From Acidobacteriota bacterium (lineage in GTDB: Bacteria; Acidobacteriota; Terriglobia; Bryobacterales; Bryobacteraceae): a stretch of 64,000 bases of DNA. The notes under the pieces are model-generated. The model was not told where the DNA came from and did no database searches. It saw only the letters and a program-made list of their open reading frames with translations. The position numbers and the translations under genes were made by a program. The stretch's first letter is position 1; every line of letters starts with the position of its first letter. The DNA is taken from positions 1 through 64,000 of the forward strand of contig JAFDVU010000004.1 of the NCBI GenBank assembly GCA_018268835.1. Reading direction: 5' to 3'. This document shows, piece by piece, positions 26,899 to 36,760 of the stretch.

Positions 26899-28755
26899 CT
26901 ACCGAATCTCCGCGCCGGTCCCGTCCACCGGCTTCAGCACCTCCACGGTGCGCGGGGCGACGGCGCGGATCAGGTCGGCGATGTCGTAGTGCCGCAGTAC
27001 GCCGGGGATCATGGATTCGGCCGCGTTGCGGTGCAGCGGTTCGGTGGCAATGGCGCGGAACGACGGGATGGCGTGGTCCACCACCACGCGACGGATGCGC
27101 GAGTCCAGCGCCGCCGCGTGGAGCAGCGCAATCGCGCTCGGCCCCGAGGCGTAGGCGGCGATGTTCCGCTGATCCACGTCCGGGCGGGCGGCCAGGAAAT
27201 CCACCGCGCGGATGATATCGTCGGCGCGCATCCCCACCAGGGTCAGGCCGGTGAGTTGCGCGCGCAGGGAGAGCAGGTAGAACGCGCCCTGCATGGGCGA
27301 CTTCGCGGCCTCGGTCCCCCGCGGCCAGGGGCGCGGATGGATCACCAGGACGAGACGCCCGCGCGGAATCGCAGACAGTTCCGCGGGCGGTTCGCCGGAC
27401 ACGACCAGCACCGCGGGATACGGCGCGGCCGCCGGCGCGTCGGGCAGGAAGAGTTGGCCCGGCATCTCGCCAGGCGCCTCGCCCGGCCGCGCCTGGATGC
27501 CGGCCACCGCGCGGAAGTCCGCCGGACCGCCCGCCGGCCGCAGGCTCTCCGCGCGCTTGCGGACGATCTCTCCGATGGTGGTGCCATGCACCTGCCCTTC
27601 GGCGGTGGCGAACAGGTCCGCGGGCTTGTCCGGCGCGATCCGCGTGTAAGTGGGTTCGGCGGCCGAGTTCTTCAGGTGCTTCAAGAAGAACGCCAGGATC
27701 TTCGGATGCACCGGGACGAGCGCGCCGTGCCCGCCCGGACCGGTGATCCACTCGATGCGGTCCGCCGCGCCGTAGAGGCCCCAGAAGCGTTTCGCCTCCT
27801 CAAACGTGCGGCGCGCGCCCTCGATGGGGAACATGTCTTCGGTGGTGGAGACAATGGCATAGGGGCGAGGCGCGGCCAGTTCCACCCAATCGGCGAAATC
27901 CAGGCCGGCCGCGATAAAGCCCGGGATGCTCTGCTCGGCCTCCTGGACGCCGGTGCGCGAGGGCAGCAGTTCGGCGAACGCGGTGATATAGCAGGCGCTG
28001 GCCGCGGCTTTCACGCGGTCATCGAGCGCGGCGAGGTACGCGGTCACGGTGCCGCCGCCGGAACACCCGAAGGCGCCGATGCGCTGAGGATCAATCTCGC
28101 GGCGCGTGGAGAGGTAATCGATGGCGCGCATCGCGTCCCATACGAAGTAGCGCGAGATGTGCTCGCCGAGCGCCTCGCTTTGCAGCGCCGCCTGCGCGTG
28201 TTCGGCGGTGGGACCGCCGAGGCGCGACTTGCCGGTGGCGGGGTCGAAGTATTGGAGGCGCTCGCCCTGGCCCATGACGTCGTAGGCCAGGGCGGCGATG
28301 CCGTTGCGCGCGAAATTGGCCGCCAGCACGTATTCGCCGGCCTTGCCGCTGGCGCCGTGGCCGGGCGTCATGACCACTGCAGGAACGCGGCCCGTGCCGG
28401 AAGGCGGCAGGTAGAGGTCGGCGGTGACGACGAAGCCGGGCAGGCTTTCGAACGTGACCTTTTCGATGCGGAAGCCGTCGCGCTCCAGCGTGCCCGTGGT
28501 CTTCGCGTTGAGCGGCCCGCGCAGGTCCGGCAGGCCGTTCATCGCGCGCAGGACCTTGCGGCGGACTTCGGCGCGGCGCTTGTCGGCGGCTTCGCGGGTC
28601 TGTATGGCGGCGAGGGTGCCGGCGCGCGCTTCCAGCATGGCAAAGGCGCGCTCGTTCAACTGCCGGATCAACTGTTCGCGTGCGTCCAGGTCCACCGCCG
28701 GAAGGCTGCCGGCGAAGGCGAGCGCCAGCCCGCACCACCACCATCGGGGCTTCAT
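26899..28755 (-). CDS. Exported alpha/beta-hydrolase (acetyl xylan esterase-like)
   Basis: This 618-residue protein has a signal peptide beginning MKPRWWWCGLALAFAG. The N-terminal half is a complete alpha/beta hydrolase: oxyanion block AVVMTPGHGASG, nucleophile Ser in IGAFGCSGGGTVTAYLA, and an acid/His end in GGHGALVPVHPKILAFF. A second, shorter hydrolase-like half follows residue ~430 (AVLVVSGEPPAEL, AYASGPSAIALLHAAA) and may be a degenerate repeat. The family includes acetyl xylan esterases and large exported hydrolases of Acidobacteria and Planctomycetes. The ATG at 28755 is preferred; the frame runs on upstream into the divergent gene. Confidence 0.75.
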   Translation of the reverse strand: MKPRWWWCGLALAFAGSLPAVDLDAREQLIRQLNERAFAMLEARAGTLAAIQTREAADKRRAEVRRKVLRAMNGLPDLRGPLNAKTTGTLERDGFRIEKVTFESLPGFVVTADLYLPPSGTGRVPAVVMTPGHGASGKAGEYVLAANFARNGIAALAYDVMGQGERLQYFDPATGKSRLGGPTAEHAQAALQSEALGEHISRYFVWDAMRAIDYLSTRREIDPQRIGAFGCSGGGTVTAYLAALDDRVKAAASACYITAFAELLPSRTGVQEAEQSIPGFIAAGLDFADWVELAAPRPYAIVSTTEDMFPIEGARRTFEEAKRFWGLYGAADRIEWITGPGGHGALVPVHPKILAFFLKHLKNSAAEPTYTRIAPDKPADLFATAEGQVHGTTIGEIVRKRAESLRPAGGPADFRAVAGIQARPGEAPGEMPGQLFLPDAPAAAPYPAVLVVSGEPPAELSAIPRGRLVLVIHPRPWPRGTEAAKSPMQGAFYLLSLRAQLTGLTLVGMRADDIIRAVDFLAARPDVDQRNIAAYASGPSAIALLHAAALDSRIRRVVVDHAIPSFRAIATEPLHRNAAESMIPGVLRHYDIADLIRAVAPRTVEVLKPVDGTGAEIR

Positions 28756-28834
28756 GTCACCCGCATCATATCGCGCGGCGGCGGGGTGTATGCTGTACCT
28801 GTAGGCGGCGCGTCCCCGCCGCGCCGTTACGCCG

Positions 28835-31315
28835 ATGCGCCGCGCTCCTCTCCCCACTCTTCGGGCGATTTGTCTGCTGATGTCCGCCTGTGCCGCGGTG
28901 TACGCGCAGGTGGCCATCACCGGCCGCGTGGTGGATGAAAACGGCGCTGCCGTGCCGGGAGCGCGCATCGAGTTTCGCACCGCGGCGGGCGTGGCCGCCG
29001 TCGCGGCATCCGATACCGCGGGCAACTTCCGGGCGGCGCTTTCAGCCGCCGGGGACTACGCGGTGCGCGTCGAGCGGCTCGGCTTCTTCCTGTACAACGG
29101 CCCGCACCAGGAGTTCGAAGACGGCCCCAACCAACTCACCGTGCGGATGAATCACCTGCAGGAGTTCGCCGACAAGGTGGACGTGGTTTACTCGCCGCCG
29201 GCGATCGATCCCGAACAGCCCTCCGGCCACAAGGAACTCACCGGCACCGAAATCGAAGGCGTGCCCTACCCGGCGCCGCAGGATTACCGCAGCGCGCTGC
29301 CGCTGTTCAACGGCGTGGTGCAGGACAACCTCGGCCGCCCCCACTTCAACGGCGGCGACACCAACCAGGCCAACTACACGCTGGACGGCTTCAACATCTC
29401 CGACCCTTTCACGGGGCGCCTGGAAACCCGGCTCAACATCGAGACCATCCAGACGATGGACCTGGAAAGCAGCCGCTTCTCAGCCGAGAACGGGCGCGGA
29501 TCCACCGGCGTGCTCGATCTCAAGACCAAGATGGGCGACGACCGCTACCGCTTCACCGGCACGAACTTCATTCCCGGCGTGGCCAGCGACAACGGCATCT
29601 ATATCAACAAGTGGACTCCGCGGCTGGAATTTTCCGGCCCTATCTCCAAGGGCAAGGCCTGGTTCCACAACGGCTTCGACGCCTTCTACAACGCGGATAC
29701 CGTCACGGGCCTCCCGCAGGGGCAGAACCGTACCAGCGGGCTGACCACCAGCAACCTGACCCGCCTGCAATACAACGTGACGCCGGGCAACATCCTCACC
29801 GGCAGCTTCCTCTACAACCTGGATTACACGCGCCGCTTCGGGCTGAGCATCCTCAACCCGATCGAGACCACCACCAGTCCGCGGCGCCAGTTGTTCATGG
29901 GCACGCTGCGCGACCAGCACTACTTCAGCGGCGCGTTGCTCGACGTGGGTTATGCCGATTCGCGCGGCGTGGTGCGCAATCCGCCGCAGGGAACCGCGAT
30001 CTACGAGATCACGCCGTTCGGCAATCGCGGCAACTACTTCAGCTCCGTGGACCGCCACTACTACCGCCAGCAGGGCATCGCCAACCTGTTTCTGCCGGTG
30101 CTGCACTGGCGCGGCACGCACCGCCTGAAGTTCGGCGCGGACATCGAGCGCGAGAGCTTCCACCAGATCACGTACCGGCACCCCTACGAGGTCCTGCGCG
30201 ACGATGGCTCGGTGGCGCGCTACGTGACGTTCACGGGCAGCCCCTTTCAGGCGCGCAAGAACCTGGAGGCCGCGCAGTACCTGCAGGATCACTGGGCGCC
30301 GCGCGAAGGGTTGAACGTCGAAGCCGGCATCCGCACCGAATGGAACGAGATCGTGCGCGAGATGGAGGTCGCGCCGCGATTGAGCGTGGCGTGGGCGCCG
30401 CACCGCCTGGCCAACACCAAGATCAGCGCCGGATGGGGCATCTATCACGACTCGATCAGCCTGGCGACGCTGGCTCGCCAGCAGGACCAGGACAGCCTCT
30501 CCACGTTCTACCTGCCGGACGGCACGGTGCGCGGCCCCGTGATCACCTCGTTTCTGGTGAACGACAGCACGCTGCGGACGCCCTCGTATCAATCGGCCAG
30601 TGTCGAGATCGAACGCAAACTGCCTTTCGATTTTTACGGCAAGGCGGGGTACACGTGGCGGATGGGAGACCGCGGGTTTGTGTTCGAAACGCCCACTCCG
30701 GTGAGCGGCCCCCAGTTTTACAGCGGCGCCGTGTTCGTGCTGCGCAACAGCCGGCGCGACCGTTACGACGCCATCGATTTCACTCTCCGCCGCACCTTCG
30801 CCGGGCAGTTCGAGTGGTTCCTCGGGTACACGCACTCCAGTACGCGCACCAACGCGGCCATCGATTACAGCCTGGAGAATCCGATCTTCGCCCCGCAGAT
30901 GCCCGGTCCGTATTCCTGGGACACGCCGGACCGGGTCCACATGTGGGGATGGGCGCCGCTGCCCAAGCGCGTGCTGCCCTCCATGCTGCGCTTCCTGTTC
31001 ACGGAAACCACCGCGGCATACCTGGTGGAATACCGCACCGGCTTCCCTTTCAACGTGGTAGACGAGGAGGGTTTTCTGGTTGGCCGTCCCGGCGCCATGC
31101 GCTACCCCTACTACTTCAACATCAATCTGCACCTTGAGCGGCGGTTCCGCTTCATGCACTATCTGTGGGCGTGGCGGTTCGGCTACAACAACATCACGGC
31201 GAATCTGAATCCCAACGTGGTGAACAACGTTACCGGATCGCCCGGATTTTTGACTTACGGGGCGGGGCAGGCGCGGGCGTTCAGCGTGCGGCTCCGCCTG
31301 CTGGGAAGGAAGTAG
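28835..31315 (+). CDS. TonB-dependent receptor with carboxypeptidase-regulatory N-terminal domain (Oar-like)
   Basis: This 826-residue outer-membrane protein has a signal peptide ending AAVYAQ at ~25. Next comes a CarboxypepD_reg-like beta-sandwich (ITGRVVDENGAAVPGARIEFRT) to about residue 105, then a plug domain (GVPYPAPQDYRSALPLFNGVV, NYTLDGFNISDP) and a 22-strand-type barrel to the end. Barrel strands show alternating aromatic patterns (FGYNNITANLNPN). Such proteins import large substrates such as glycans or peptides, powered by TonB/ExbBD. It is divergent from the esterase gene, suggesting shared use of one polymer. Confidence 0.88.
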   Translation: MRRAPLPTLRAICLLMSACAAVYAQVAITGRVVDENGAAVPGARIEFRTAAGVAAVAASDTAGNFRAALSAAGDYAVRVERLGFFLYNGPHQEFEDGPNQLTVRMNHLQEFADKVDVVYSPPAIDPEQPSGHKELTGTEIEGVPYPAPQDYRSALPLFNGVVQDNLGRPHFNGGDTNQANYTLDGFNISDPFTGRLETRLNIETIQTMDLESSRFSAENGRGSTGVLDLKTKMGDDRYRFTGTNFIPGVASDNGIYINKWTPRLEFSGPISKGKAWFHNGFDAFYNADTVTGLPQGQNRTSGLTTSNLTRLQYNVTPGNILTGSFLYNLDYTRRFGLSILNPIETTTSPRRQLFMGTLRDQHYFSGALLDVGYADSRGVVRNPPQGTAIYEITPFGNRGNYFSSVDRHYYRQQGIANLFLPVLHWRGTHRLKFGADIERESFHQITYRHPYEVLRDDGSVARYVTFTGSPFQARKNLEAAQYLQDHWAPREGLNVEAGIRTEWNEIVREMEVAPRLSVAWAPHRLANTKISAGWGIYHDSISLATLARQQDQDSLSTFYLPDGTVRGPVITSFLVNDSTLRTPSYQSASVEIERKLPFDFYGKAGYTWRMGDRGFVFETPTPVSGPQFYSGAVFVLRNSRRDRYDAIDFTLRRTFAGQFEWFLGYTHSSTRTNAAIDYSLENPIFAPQMPGPYSWDTPDRVHMWGWAPLPKRVLPSMLRFLFTETTAAYLVEYRTGFPFNVVDEEGFLVGRPGAMRYPYYFNINLHLERRFRFMHYLWAWRFGYNNITANLNPNVVNNVTGSPGFLTYGAGQARAFSVRLRLLGRK

Positions 31316-31324
31316 GGCCCGTGG

Positions 31325-31810
31325 TTACAGCCGGCCCAGCGCGGACCGCATCATCCGCTCCGCGGCCGGCGCTACCGCGGCCGCATCGCCGAAACCGAGG
31401 ACGCTCACCATCACGTAGTCGTTGCCGTGGATGAGGTGGAGTTGCGTACCGCCGCCGGGGACGTCCAGGAAGAAGGCGGTCGCGCCGAATCCGGGGGCCG
31501 GGCGCGAGGACGAACCCTCGATCTCGCGCTGGAGTGCCGCGATCTCCGAGGGCAGATTCACCTCGCCTGCCAGCCGGGTCAGTGTAACCGTGACCAGCGC
31601 GTGATCCGCGGAGTAGTCGCAGGTGGAGGTGCGGGCGGCGTTAGATTCTTCCGGCGGGTTCAGCTTGCGGCCGAGCGCGCTCTCGACATCGGCGCGCGGC
31701 AGCGCCATGCAGGCGGAGAGCGCCTTGGGGAGGGGGGCGGAGGCCCGCGGAGCGGTCGAGTACGTGGGGACCGAGAAGGCCAAAAGCAGGAAGGGGATCA
31801 TCAATCCCAT
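31325..31810 (-). CDS. Probable exported/membrane-anchored protein, DUF3558-like
   Basis: About 161 residues from the ATG at 31810: a hydrophobic start MGLMIPFLLLAFSVP suggests export or anchoring. The mature part holds CMALPRADVESALGRKLNP and a second Cys in TSTCDYSADHALVTVTL, a spacing like DUF3558 proteins, in which two cysteines frame a small alpha/beta domain. The C-terminus (YVMVSVLGFGDAAAVAPAAERMMRSAL) fits that fold. The frame stays open upstream to 32380, but that part is antisense to the antiporter. Start uncertain, family resemblance weak. Confidence 0.5.
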   Translation of the reverse strand: MGLMIPFLLLAFSVPTYSTAPRASAPLPKALSACMALPRADVESALGRKLNPPEESNAARTSTCDYSADHALVTVTLTRLAGEVNLPSEIAALQREIEGSSSRPAPGFGATAFFLDVPGGGTQLHLIHGNDYVMVSVLGFGDAAAVAPAAERMMRSALGRL

Positions 31811-31960
31811 TGAAACGGCGAACGCTGCGGCGGCCAATCCCCCGGCTGTACTGGAGCGTAATTCAGTACCTGGTGCCGCATCGTACGGTCCTTTGTTTGC
31901 ATCGGCCTCGAATCCGGTTGCGCGTCGCGGCCGGACTAATGCTACCTTGGGCAGAACCGC

Positions 31961-33223
31961 ATGCATACGGCGCTGGTGATTGCCTTCATCGGATCCCTGG
32001 TGTTCGGCGCCCATCTGTTCGTCGCGCTGTTTGCCCGGACGCGCGTGCCCGACGTCCTGCTGCTGATCGTCATCGGGCTTGTGCTCGGTCCGGTCACGCA
32101 CCTGGTGAGCCCGGACCAACTGGGAAGCGTCGGCCCGGTCTTCACGACGGTGACGCTGGTGCTGATCCTGTTTGAGAGCGGCATCGGACTGCAGATCGAG
32201 ACCTTGCGCAAGGCTCTGCGCGGAACCTTGATTCTGGCGACGCTGAATTTTTTCGCGACCGGGTTGGTGGTGGCCGCAGCCGCATGGAAGATGACGGAAC
32301 TGGGGCCGATGCGGTCGCTGATGCTGGGCGCGGTCCTGGGCGGGACGTCTCCGGCGGTGGTCATTCCCATGGCGGCGCAACTCGGGATGGGGCGCGAGGC
32401 TTCGGCACTGCTGTTTCTCGAATCCGCGGTCAGCGACGTCCTCTCCATCGTGATTGCCCTCGCCCTGTTGGACGGGCGTAGATTCGGCGTCGCGTGGGGC
32501 CCGGTCGCGGGTTCCATCATGGCGTCGTTCCTATTTGCCAGTATCCTCGGCGGAGTGGGCGCCATTGTGTGGTCCAGCCTCCTCAGCCGTGTGCGAAACC
32601 TTCAGAACGGCATGTTCACCACGGCAGCGTTCGTATTCCTGGTGTACGGCGTGACTGAGATCCTGGGCTATAGCGGCGCCATCGCCTCGCTGGTGTTTGG
32701 CATCGGCCTGGGCAATACTGAGTGGCTCCGGGTGCACCTTTCCAGGCGAACGCCTTCGCTGGCGCCGGTGGAACTGAACGAACATGAGAAGGCGTTCTTC
32801 GCGGAAATCGTCTTTCTGCTGAAGACCTTCTTCTTCGTTTATATCGGGCTGTCCGTTCAGTTTCAGAATCAGCGGTGGATCACGTTCGGGCTGGTCGTCA
32901 CCCTGATGATCTTCGCCGCGCGCATCCCGATCGTGCGGATCGGGGTGAATAAAGCGCTGCCGCGCGGCGATGCCAGTCGGATGGCGGCGATGGCGCCCAA
33001 GGGGTTGGCAGCGGCGGTGCTGGCATCTCTGGCATTGCAGCAAGGCGTTCCCGGAGGCGATTTGATCCAAAACAGTACGTATGCGGTGGTGTTGTTCAGC
33101 ATCGTGCTGACGTCGGTGCTGATCTTCTTGCAGGACAAGACTTTCGTCGGCGGTGCGTATCGCCGGATCTTCAAGGGTTTCGGCGCCGCCGGGGCTCCAG
33201 GAAGCGGTAATGAGATGGTTTGA
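31961..33223 (+). CDS. Cation:proton antiporter (CPA family)
   Basis: This 420-residue protein has about 12 membrane segments from the first residues (ALVIAFIGSLVFGAHLFVAL) to the end. VLGGTSPAVVIPMAAQLG and LFLESAVSDVLSIVIALALL match the ion-binding helices of Na+/H+ and K+/H+ antiporters, with the acidic ESAVSD pair in the transport helix. PKGLAAAVLASLALQQGVPGG is the conserved late helix. No C-terminal TrkA or CBS domain is present. Ion specificity cannot be told. Divergent from the DUF3558-like gene. Confidence 0.88.
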   Translation: MHTALVIAFIGSLVFGAHLFVALFARTRVPDVLLLIVIGLVLGPVTHLVSPDQLGSVGPVFTTVTLVLILFESGIGLQIETLRKALRGTLILATLNFFATGLVVAAAAWKMTELGPMRSLMLGAVLGGTSPAVVIPMAAQLGMGREASALLFLESAVSDVLSIVIALALLDGRRFGVAWGPVAGSIMASFLFASILGGVGAIVWSSLLSRVRNLQNGMFTTAAFVFLVYGVTEILGYSGAIASLVFGIGLGNTEWLRVHLSRRTPSLAPVELNEHEKAFFAEIVFLLKTFFFVYIGLSVQFQNQRWITFGLVVTLMIFAARIPIVRIGVNKALPRGDASRMAAMAPKGLAAAVLASLALQQGVPGGDLIQNSTYAVVLFSIVLTSVLIFLQDKTFVGGAYRRIFKGFGAAGAPGSGNEMV

Positions 33224-33244
33224 ACCTCCTCCTCCGGATAGAGG

Positions 33245-33253
33245 TGCTAAACT
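33245..33253 (+). promoter_or_regulatory. Extended -10 element upstream of rplM
   Basis: TGC-TAAACT, the same form as before typA and the PpiC gene. It is about 180 bases before rplM, so a long leader would result; it may be an upstream promoter of the ribosomal operon. Confidence 0.3.
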
Positions 33254-33365
33254 CATACCAGGCAGTGGAGCGGACGGGGTTTCCCGCAAGTAAGGGCCCG
33301 GGCTCGTGCCTGCGTTTGTTTCTGGCTTCCGGTGGAGGTCCGGGGAACGTCCATGTCACCTGGAT

Positions 33366-33394
33366 TTGACATTATTCTCCGCACACCGTAAGCT
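33366..33394 (+). promoter_or_regulatory. Promoter candidate of rplM-rpsI
   Basis: Perfect TTGACA at 33366-33371, 17-base spacer, weak -10 TAAGCT at 33389-33394. About 38 bases separate it from the start codon, in an AT-rich pocket unlike the surrounding sequence. Confidence 0.5.
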
Positions 33395-33432
33395 AGATAT
33401 TTTGCGAAACAATTAGCTGGAGACGTGTGTCG

Positions 33433-33864
33433 ATGAGTACGGAATTCCCCTCCAAGAACGGCGTTAACCGCGAGTGGCATGTGATCGATGCCCAGAACGT
33501 AGTCCTGGGCAAGCTGGCCAGCAAGGCCGCCATGCTGCTGATGGGCAAGCATAAGCCCACGTTCACTCCGTTCCTGGACGCCGGCGATCATGTGATCGTC
33601 ATCAACGCGGACAAGGTGAAGGTTACCGGCCGCAAGGAAGAAGACAAGTTGTACCGCCATTTCACCGGGTATCCGGGCGGGCTGGTGGAAAAGAGCTTGA
33701 AGCAGGTCCGGGCCGAAAAGCCGGTCCGGCTGGTGGAAGACGCGATTTTCGGCATGCTCCCCAAGACCAAGCTCGGCAAGCAGATGTACCGCAAACTGAA
33801 GGTCTACGCGGGTGACCGCCATCCGCACGCGGCGCAGCAACCGGCCGCGTTGACTGTGAAATAG
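33433..33864 (+). CDS. rplM: Large subunit ribosomal protein L13
   Basis: This 143-residue protein carries [32 protein letters not shown]-type L13 sequence, followed by [13 protein letters not shown]-like and [11 protein letters not shown] blocks and the terminal [21 protein letters not shown]13 is an early assembly protein of the 50S subunit. GGAG at 33419 lies 10 bases before ATG 33433 and 4 bases before an in-frame GTG 33427; I prefer the ATG. It forms the usual pair with rpsI, 16 bases downstream. Confidence 0.97.
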   Translation: MSTEFPSKNGVNREWHVIDAQNVVLGKLASKAAMLLMGKHKPTFTPFLDAGDHVIVINADKVKVTGRKEEDKLYRHFTGYPGGLVEKSLKQVRAEKPVRLVEDAIFGMLPKTKLGKQMYRKLKVYAGDRHPHAAQQPAALTVK

Positions 33865-33880
33865 GAATCTGGAGAGTTGA

Positions 33881-34279
33881 GTGGCAGCGACGATGGTTCA
33901 GTATTTGGGTACGGGCCGCCGCAAGACGTCGGTGGCTCGGGTGTTTCTGCGTCCCGGTAAGGGCGAGATCAAGGTGAATAATCGTCCGTTTGAGAAGTAC
34001 TTTCAGACGGAGAGTTCGCGTGCTACGGTGCGGCAGGCCCTGGCGGCCACCGAGACCGTGGACAAGTTCGATCTCCTGATCCTTGCCAGCGGCGGCGGCG
34101 TCTCCGGTCAGGCAGGCGCGGCGCGGTTGGGGATTTCCCGGGCGCTGGTGGAGTTCAACGCGGAATTGCGCGCGCGTCTCAAGAAGCTCGGCTACCTGAC
34201 GCGCGACCCGCGTGCGCACGAACGAAAGAAGTACGGTCAGAAGGGCGCCCGCAAGCGGTTCCAGTTCTCCAAACGTTAG
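33881..34279 (+). CDS. rpsI: Small subunit ribosomal protein S9
   Basis: This 132-residue protein has the S9 signature [20 protein letters not shown], then [19 protein letters not shown] and the basic tail ending [17 protein letters not shown], whose last residues reach the P-site tRNA. GGAG at 33871 sits 6 bases before the GTG at 33881, supporting that start; ATG 33893 is an alternative. Second gene of the rplM-rpsI operon and followed by a terminator hairpin. Confidence 0.97.
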   Translation: MAATMVQYLGTGRRKTSVARVFLRPGKGEIKVNNRPFEKYFQTESSRATVRQALAATETVDKFDLLILASGGGVSGQAGAARLGISRALVEFNAELRARLKKLGYLTRDPRAHERKKYGQKGARKRFQFSKR

Positions 34280-34289
34280 TCCCTGCGAA

Positions 34290-34319
34290 CCCGGAAGGCG
34301 GCGTCCGCCGCTTTCCGGG
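34290..34319 (+). terminator. Hairpin after rplM-rpsI
   Basis: Arms 34290-34303 and 34306-34319 are complementary over 14 bases with one G-U pair. They are followed by CTTTGCGATGTTTT, a weak U tract. Likely an intrinsic terminator separating the two ribosomal operons. Confidence 0.6.
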
Positions 34320-34426
34320 CTTTGCGATGTTTTAACCCTATTAACCAACCAGGCTGCAGGGGCGGCGCGCAAATCTCGCTTTGGACCGCGCGCCGTGTGC
34401 TTGCGGCAGTCAATTCAGGAGGCAGT

Positions 34427-35338
34427 TTGCCCGCTATTTCAATGAAGGAATTGCTCGAAGCCGGCGTTCACTTCGGGCACCAGACCAAGCGCTGGAATCC
34501 GAAGATGAAGGAATACATTTTCGGCGAACGTAACGGAATCTACATCATCGACCTTCAGAAGACTCTGAAGATGTTCAAGGACGCCGCTCGCTTCGTCGGC
34601 GAGATGGCCGCTCAGGGTAAGAACGTACTCTTCGTCGGCACCAAACGTCAGGCGCAGGAAGCCATCGCCGAAGAAGCCACCCGCTGCCAGATGTTCTACG
34701 TCAACCAGCGCTGGCTCGGCGGTCTGCTGACCAACATGGCCACGGTGCAGAAGTCCATCAAGCGGCTGAAGGACCTGGAAGCCATGGCGTCGGTCGAGAA
34801 CGGCTACGCGGGACGCCCGAAGAAGGAAATCATCCGGCTCGAGCGCGAACGCAAGCACCTGTTGCAGAACCTGGCCGGCATCAAGGATATGCCCGGTTTG
34901 CCGGACGTGCTCTTCGTCATCGATTCGAACAAAGAAGCCATCGCGGTTAAGGAAGCCCGGCGGCTCGGTATCCCGGTGGTCGCCATTGTGGATACGAACT
35001 GCGATCCCGACGAAGTCGATTCCGTGATTCCCGGCAACGATGACGCGCTGCGCGCCATCCGGCTGTTCGCCAGTAAGATTGCCGACGCGGTGATCGAGGG
35101 CCGCGCGCTGGCCACCGAGCAGGACTTCACCGCAGACAAGATCGTCTCGGAAGAAGCAACCAGCGAAGTCGGCATGATGGAATACACCGAATACGTGGAT
35201 CCCAAGTACGCCGAGAAGATCATGGCCGAAAGCCTGCACATCGAAGAACCGCAGCAGGTTTCGCCGCGTAAGGGCCCGGCGTCCGAGACGGCCGAACCGG
35301 CCGCTGAAACGGTTGTTACCGACGCGGGGCAGGCATAA
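34427..35338 (+). CDS. rpsB: Small subunit ribosomal protein S2
   Basis: About 303 residues: [20 protein letters not shown] at the N-terminus, [26 protein letters not shown] and [14 protein letters not shown] are all S2 blocks. An acidic C-terminal tail of about 60 residues ([11 protein letters not shown] to TDAGQA) extends beyond the core. I place the start at TTG 34427, 4 bases after a perfect AGGAGG, giving the usual start Met-Pro-x-Ile; ATG 34442 is too far from that site. Leads rpsB-tsf-pyrH-frr-thrB. Confidence 0.96.
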   Translation: MPAISMKELLEAGVHFGHQTKRWNPKMKEYIFGERNGIYIIDLQKTLKMFKDAARFVGEMAAQGKNVLFVGTKRQAQEAIAEEATRCQMFYVNQRWLGGLLTNMATVQKSIKRLKDLEAMASVENGYAGRPKKEIIRLERERKHLLQNLAGIKDMPGLPDVLFVIDSNKEAIAVKEARRLGIPVVAIVDTNCDPDEVDSVIPGNDDALRAIRLFASKIADAVIEGRALATEQDFTADKIVSEEATSEVGMMEYTEYVDPKYAEKIMAESLHIEEPQQVSPRKGPASETAEPAAETVVTDAGQA

Positions 35339-35374
35339 AGCCCGCCCCCGACCAATTTTTCATAGAGAAGGGTT

Positions 35375-36004
35375 ATGGCGGAAATCACCGCGTCACTTGT
35401 TAAAGACCTCCGCGAACGCACCGGTGCGGGGATGATGGAATGTAAGAGTGCCCTGGTGGAAGCCAAGGGCGATCTCGCCGAAGCGGAAGTGGTCCTGCGC
35501 AAGCGCGGCATCGCGTCGGCCGGAAAGAAGGCCTCGCGCGCCACCCGTCAGGGGCTGATCGGGACCTATATTCACCATGGCGGCCAACTCGGCGTGCTGG
35601 TGGAAGTCAACTGCGAGAGCGATTTCGTCGCGCGCACCGACGATTTCCAGGAACTGGTGCACGATGTCGCGATGCACATCGCGGCGGCCGATCCGCGTTT
35701 CGTCCGCAAGGAAGACGTCACCGAGGATGTGCTGGCCAAGGAGCGCGAGATCCAGAAGGCGCGCGTGATCGCCGAGGGCAAGCCCGAGAAGATCGCCGAC
35801 AAGGTGGTGGAAGGGCGCCTGCAGAAGTTCTACGAAGAGGTGTGCCTGCTCGAACAGCCGTTCGTAAAGGAAGCCACTCTCACCGTGGGGCAACTGGTCA
35901 AGACCAAGATCGCCAAGTTGGGCGAGAACATCTCGGTGGCCCGCTTCGTCCGCTTCAAGGTGGGCGACTCCGCCGCGGCCGACGCCGCTCCGGAAGCGCA
36001 GTAG
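35375..36004 (+). CDS. tsf: Elongation factor Ts
   Basis: This 209-residue protein begins with the UBA-like domain ([20 protein letters not shown]) that carries the TDFVA-equivalent contact block, here [14 protein letters not shown] near residue 78. The C-terminal coiled segment follows. It is shorter than the ~283-residue E. coli protein and nearer the Thermus size, with a reduced core. It exchanges GDP for GTP on EF-Tu. Preceded by GAAGGG near 35368 and followed by pyrH 19 bases later. Confidence 0.96.
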   Translation: MAEITASLVKDLRERTGAGMMECKSALVEAKGDLAEAEVVLRKRGIASAGKKASRATRQGLIGTYIHHGGQLGVLVEVNCESDFVARTDDFQELVHDVAMHIAAADPRFVRKEDVTEDVLAKEREIQKARVIAEGKPEKIADKVVEGRLQKFYEEVCLLEQPFVKEATLTVGQLVKTKIAKLGENISVARFVRFKVGDSAAADAAPEAQ

Positions 36005-36023
36005 TCCGCCGCGGCCGGCTCTT

Positions 36024-36731
36024 ATGCCCGCTTACAAACGCATCCTGCTGAAGTTGAGCGGCGAGGCTCTCGCCGGCGCCGCCAGCTTCGGAATCGATGC
36101 CGAACGCGTCCGCTCCCTGGCGCGCGAAGTCGCCGACGTCACCGCCAAGGGAGTTCAGGTCGGACTGGTGGTGGGCGGCGGCAACATTTTCCGCGGTATC
36201 GCCGCCGCCGCCAATAACATGGACCGCGTCACCGGCGATCACATGGGCATGCTCGCCACCGTGATCAACGCGCTGGCGTTCAGCGATGCCCTGGAGCAGA
36301 TGGGCATCCCGACCCGCGTGATGAGCGCGATCGAGATGCACCAGGTGGCCGAACCCTACATCCGGCGCCGCGCCATCCGGCACCTGGAGAAGGGGCGCGT
36401 GGTCATCTTCGCGGCCGGCACCAGCAATCCCTATTTTTCCACCGATACGGCGGCCACCCTGCGAGCCCTGGAAATCAAGGCTCAGGTAATCGCCAAGGCC
36501 ACCCGCGTGGATGGCGTCTACGACAAGGACCCGCTGCAGTATCCCGACGCCGTGCGCTATGCGGACATCACCTACCTGGAAGTGCTCGCCAAGGGGCTCA
36601 AGGTGATGGACGCCACCTCGATCGCCATGTGCCGGGACAACCGCCTGCCCATCCTGGTTTTCAATTTGAATACGAGTGGAAATATAATGCGTATGTCGAT
36701 GGGCGAACCTGTCGGTACCGTGATTCACTGA
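36024..36731 (+). CDS. pyrH: UMP kinase
   Basis: This 235-residue amino-acid-kinase-family enzyme has [13 protein letters not shown] (phosphate-binding Lys), [24 protein letters not shown] and [17 protein letters not shown] in order. It phosphorylates UMP to UDP as a hexamer, usually inhibited by UTP and activated by GTP. The gene order tsf-pyrH-frr is conserved in most bacteria. No clear Shine-Dalgarno precedes the ATG, which is 19 bases after tsf, so coupling to upstream translation is likely. Confidence 0.96.
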   Translation: MPAYKRILLKLSGEALAGAASFGIDAERVRSLAREVADVTAKGVQVGLVVGGGNIFRGIAAAANNMDRVTGDHMGMLATVINALAFSDALEQMGIPTRVMSAIEMHQVAEPYIRRRAIRHLEKGRVVIFAAGTSNPYFSTDTAATLRALEIKAQVIAKATRVDGVYDKDPLQYPDAVRYADITYLEVLAKGLKVMDATSIAMCRDNRLPILVFNLNTSGNIMRMSMGEPVGTVIH

Positions 36732-36760
36732 ACGAGTCTGACCTTTTCGGAGAACTTCTT

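Noticed and set aside
31811-32380. Upstream part of the DUF3558-like open frame
   Set aside because: It is antisense to the antiporter and has a Gln/Arg/His-rich composition typical of shadow frames.
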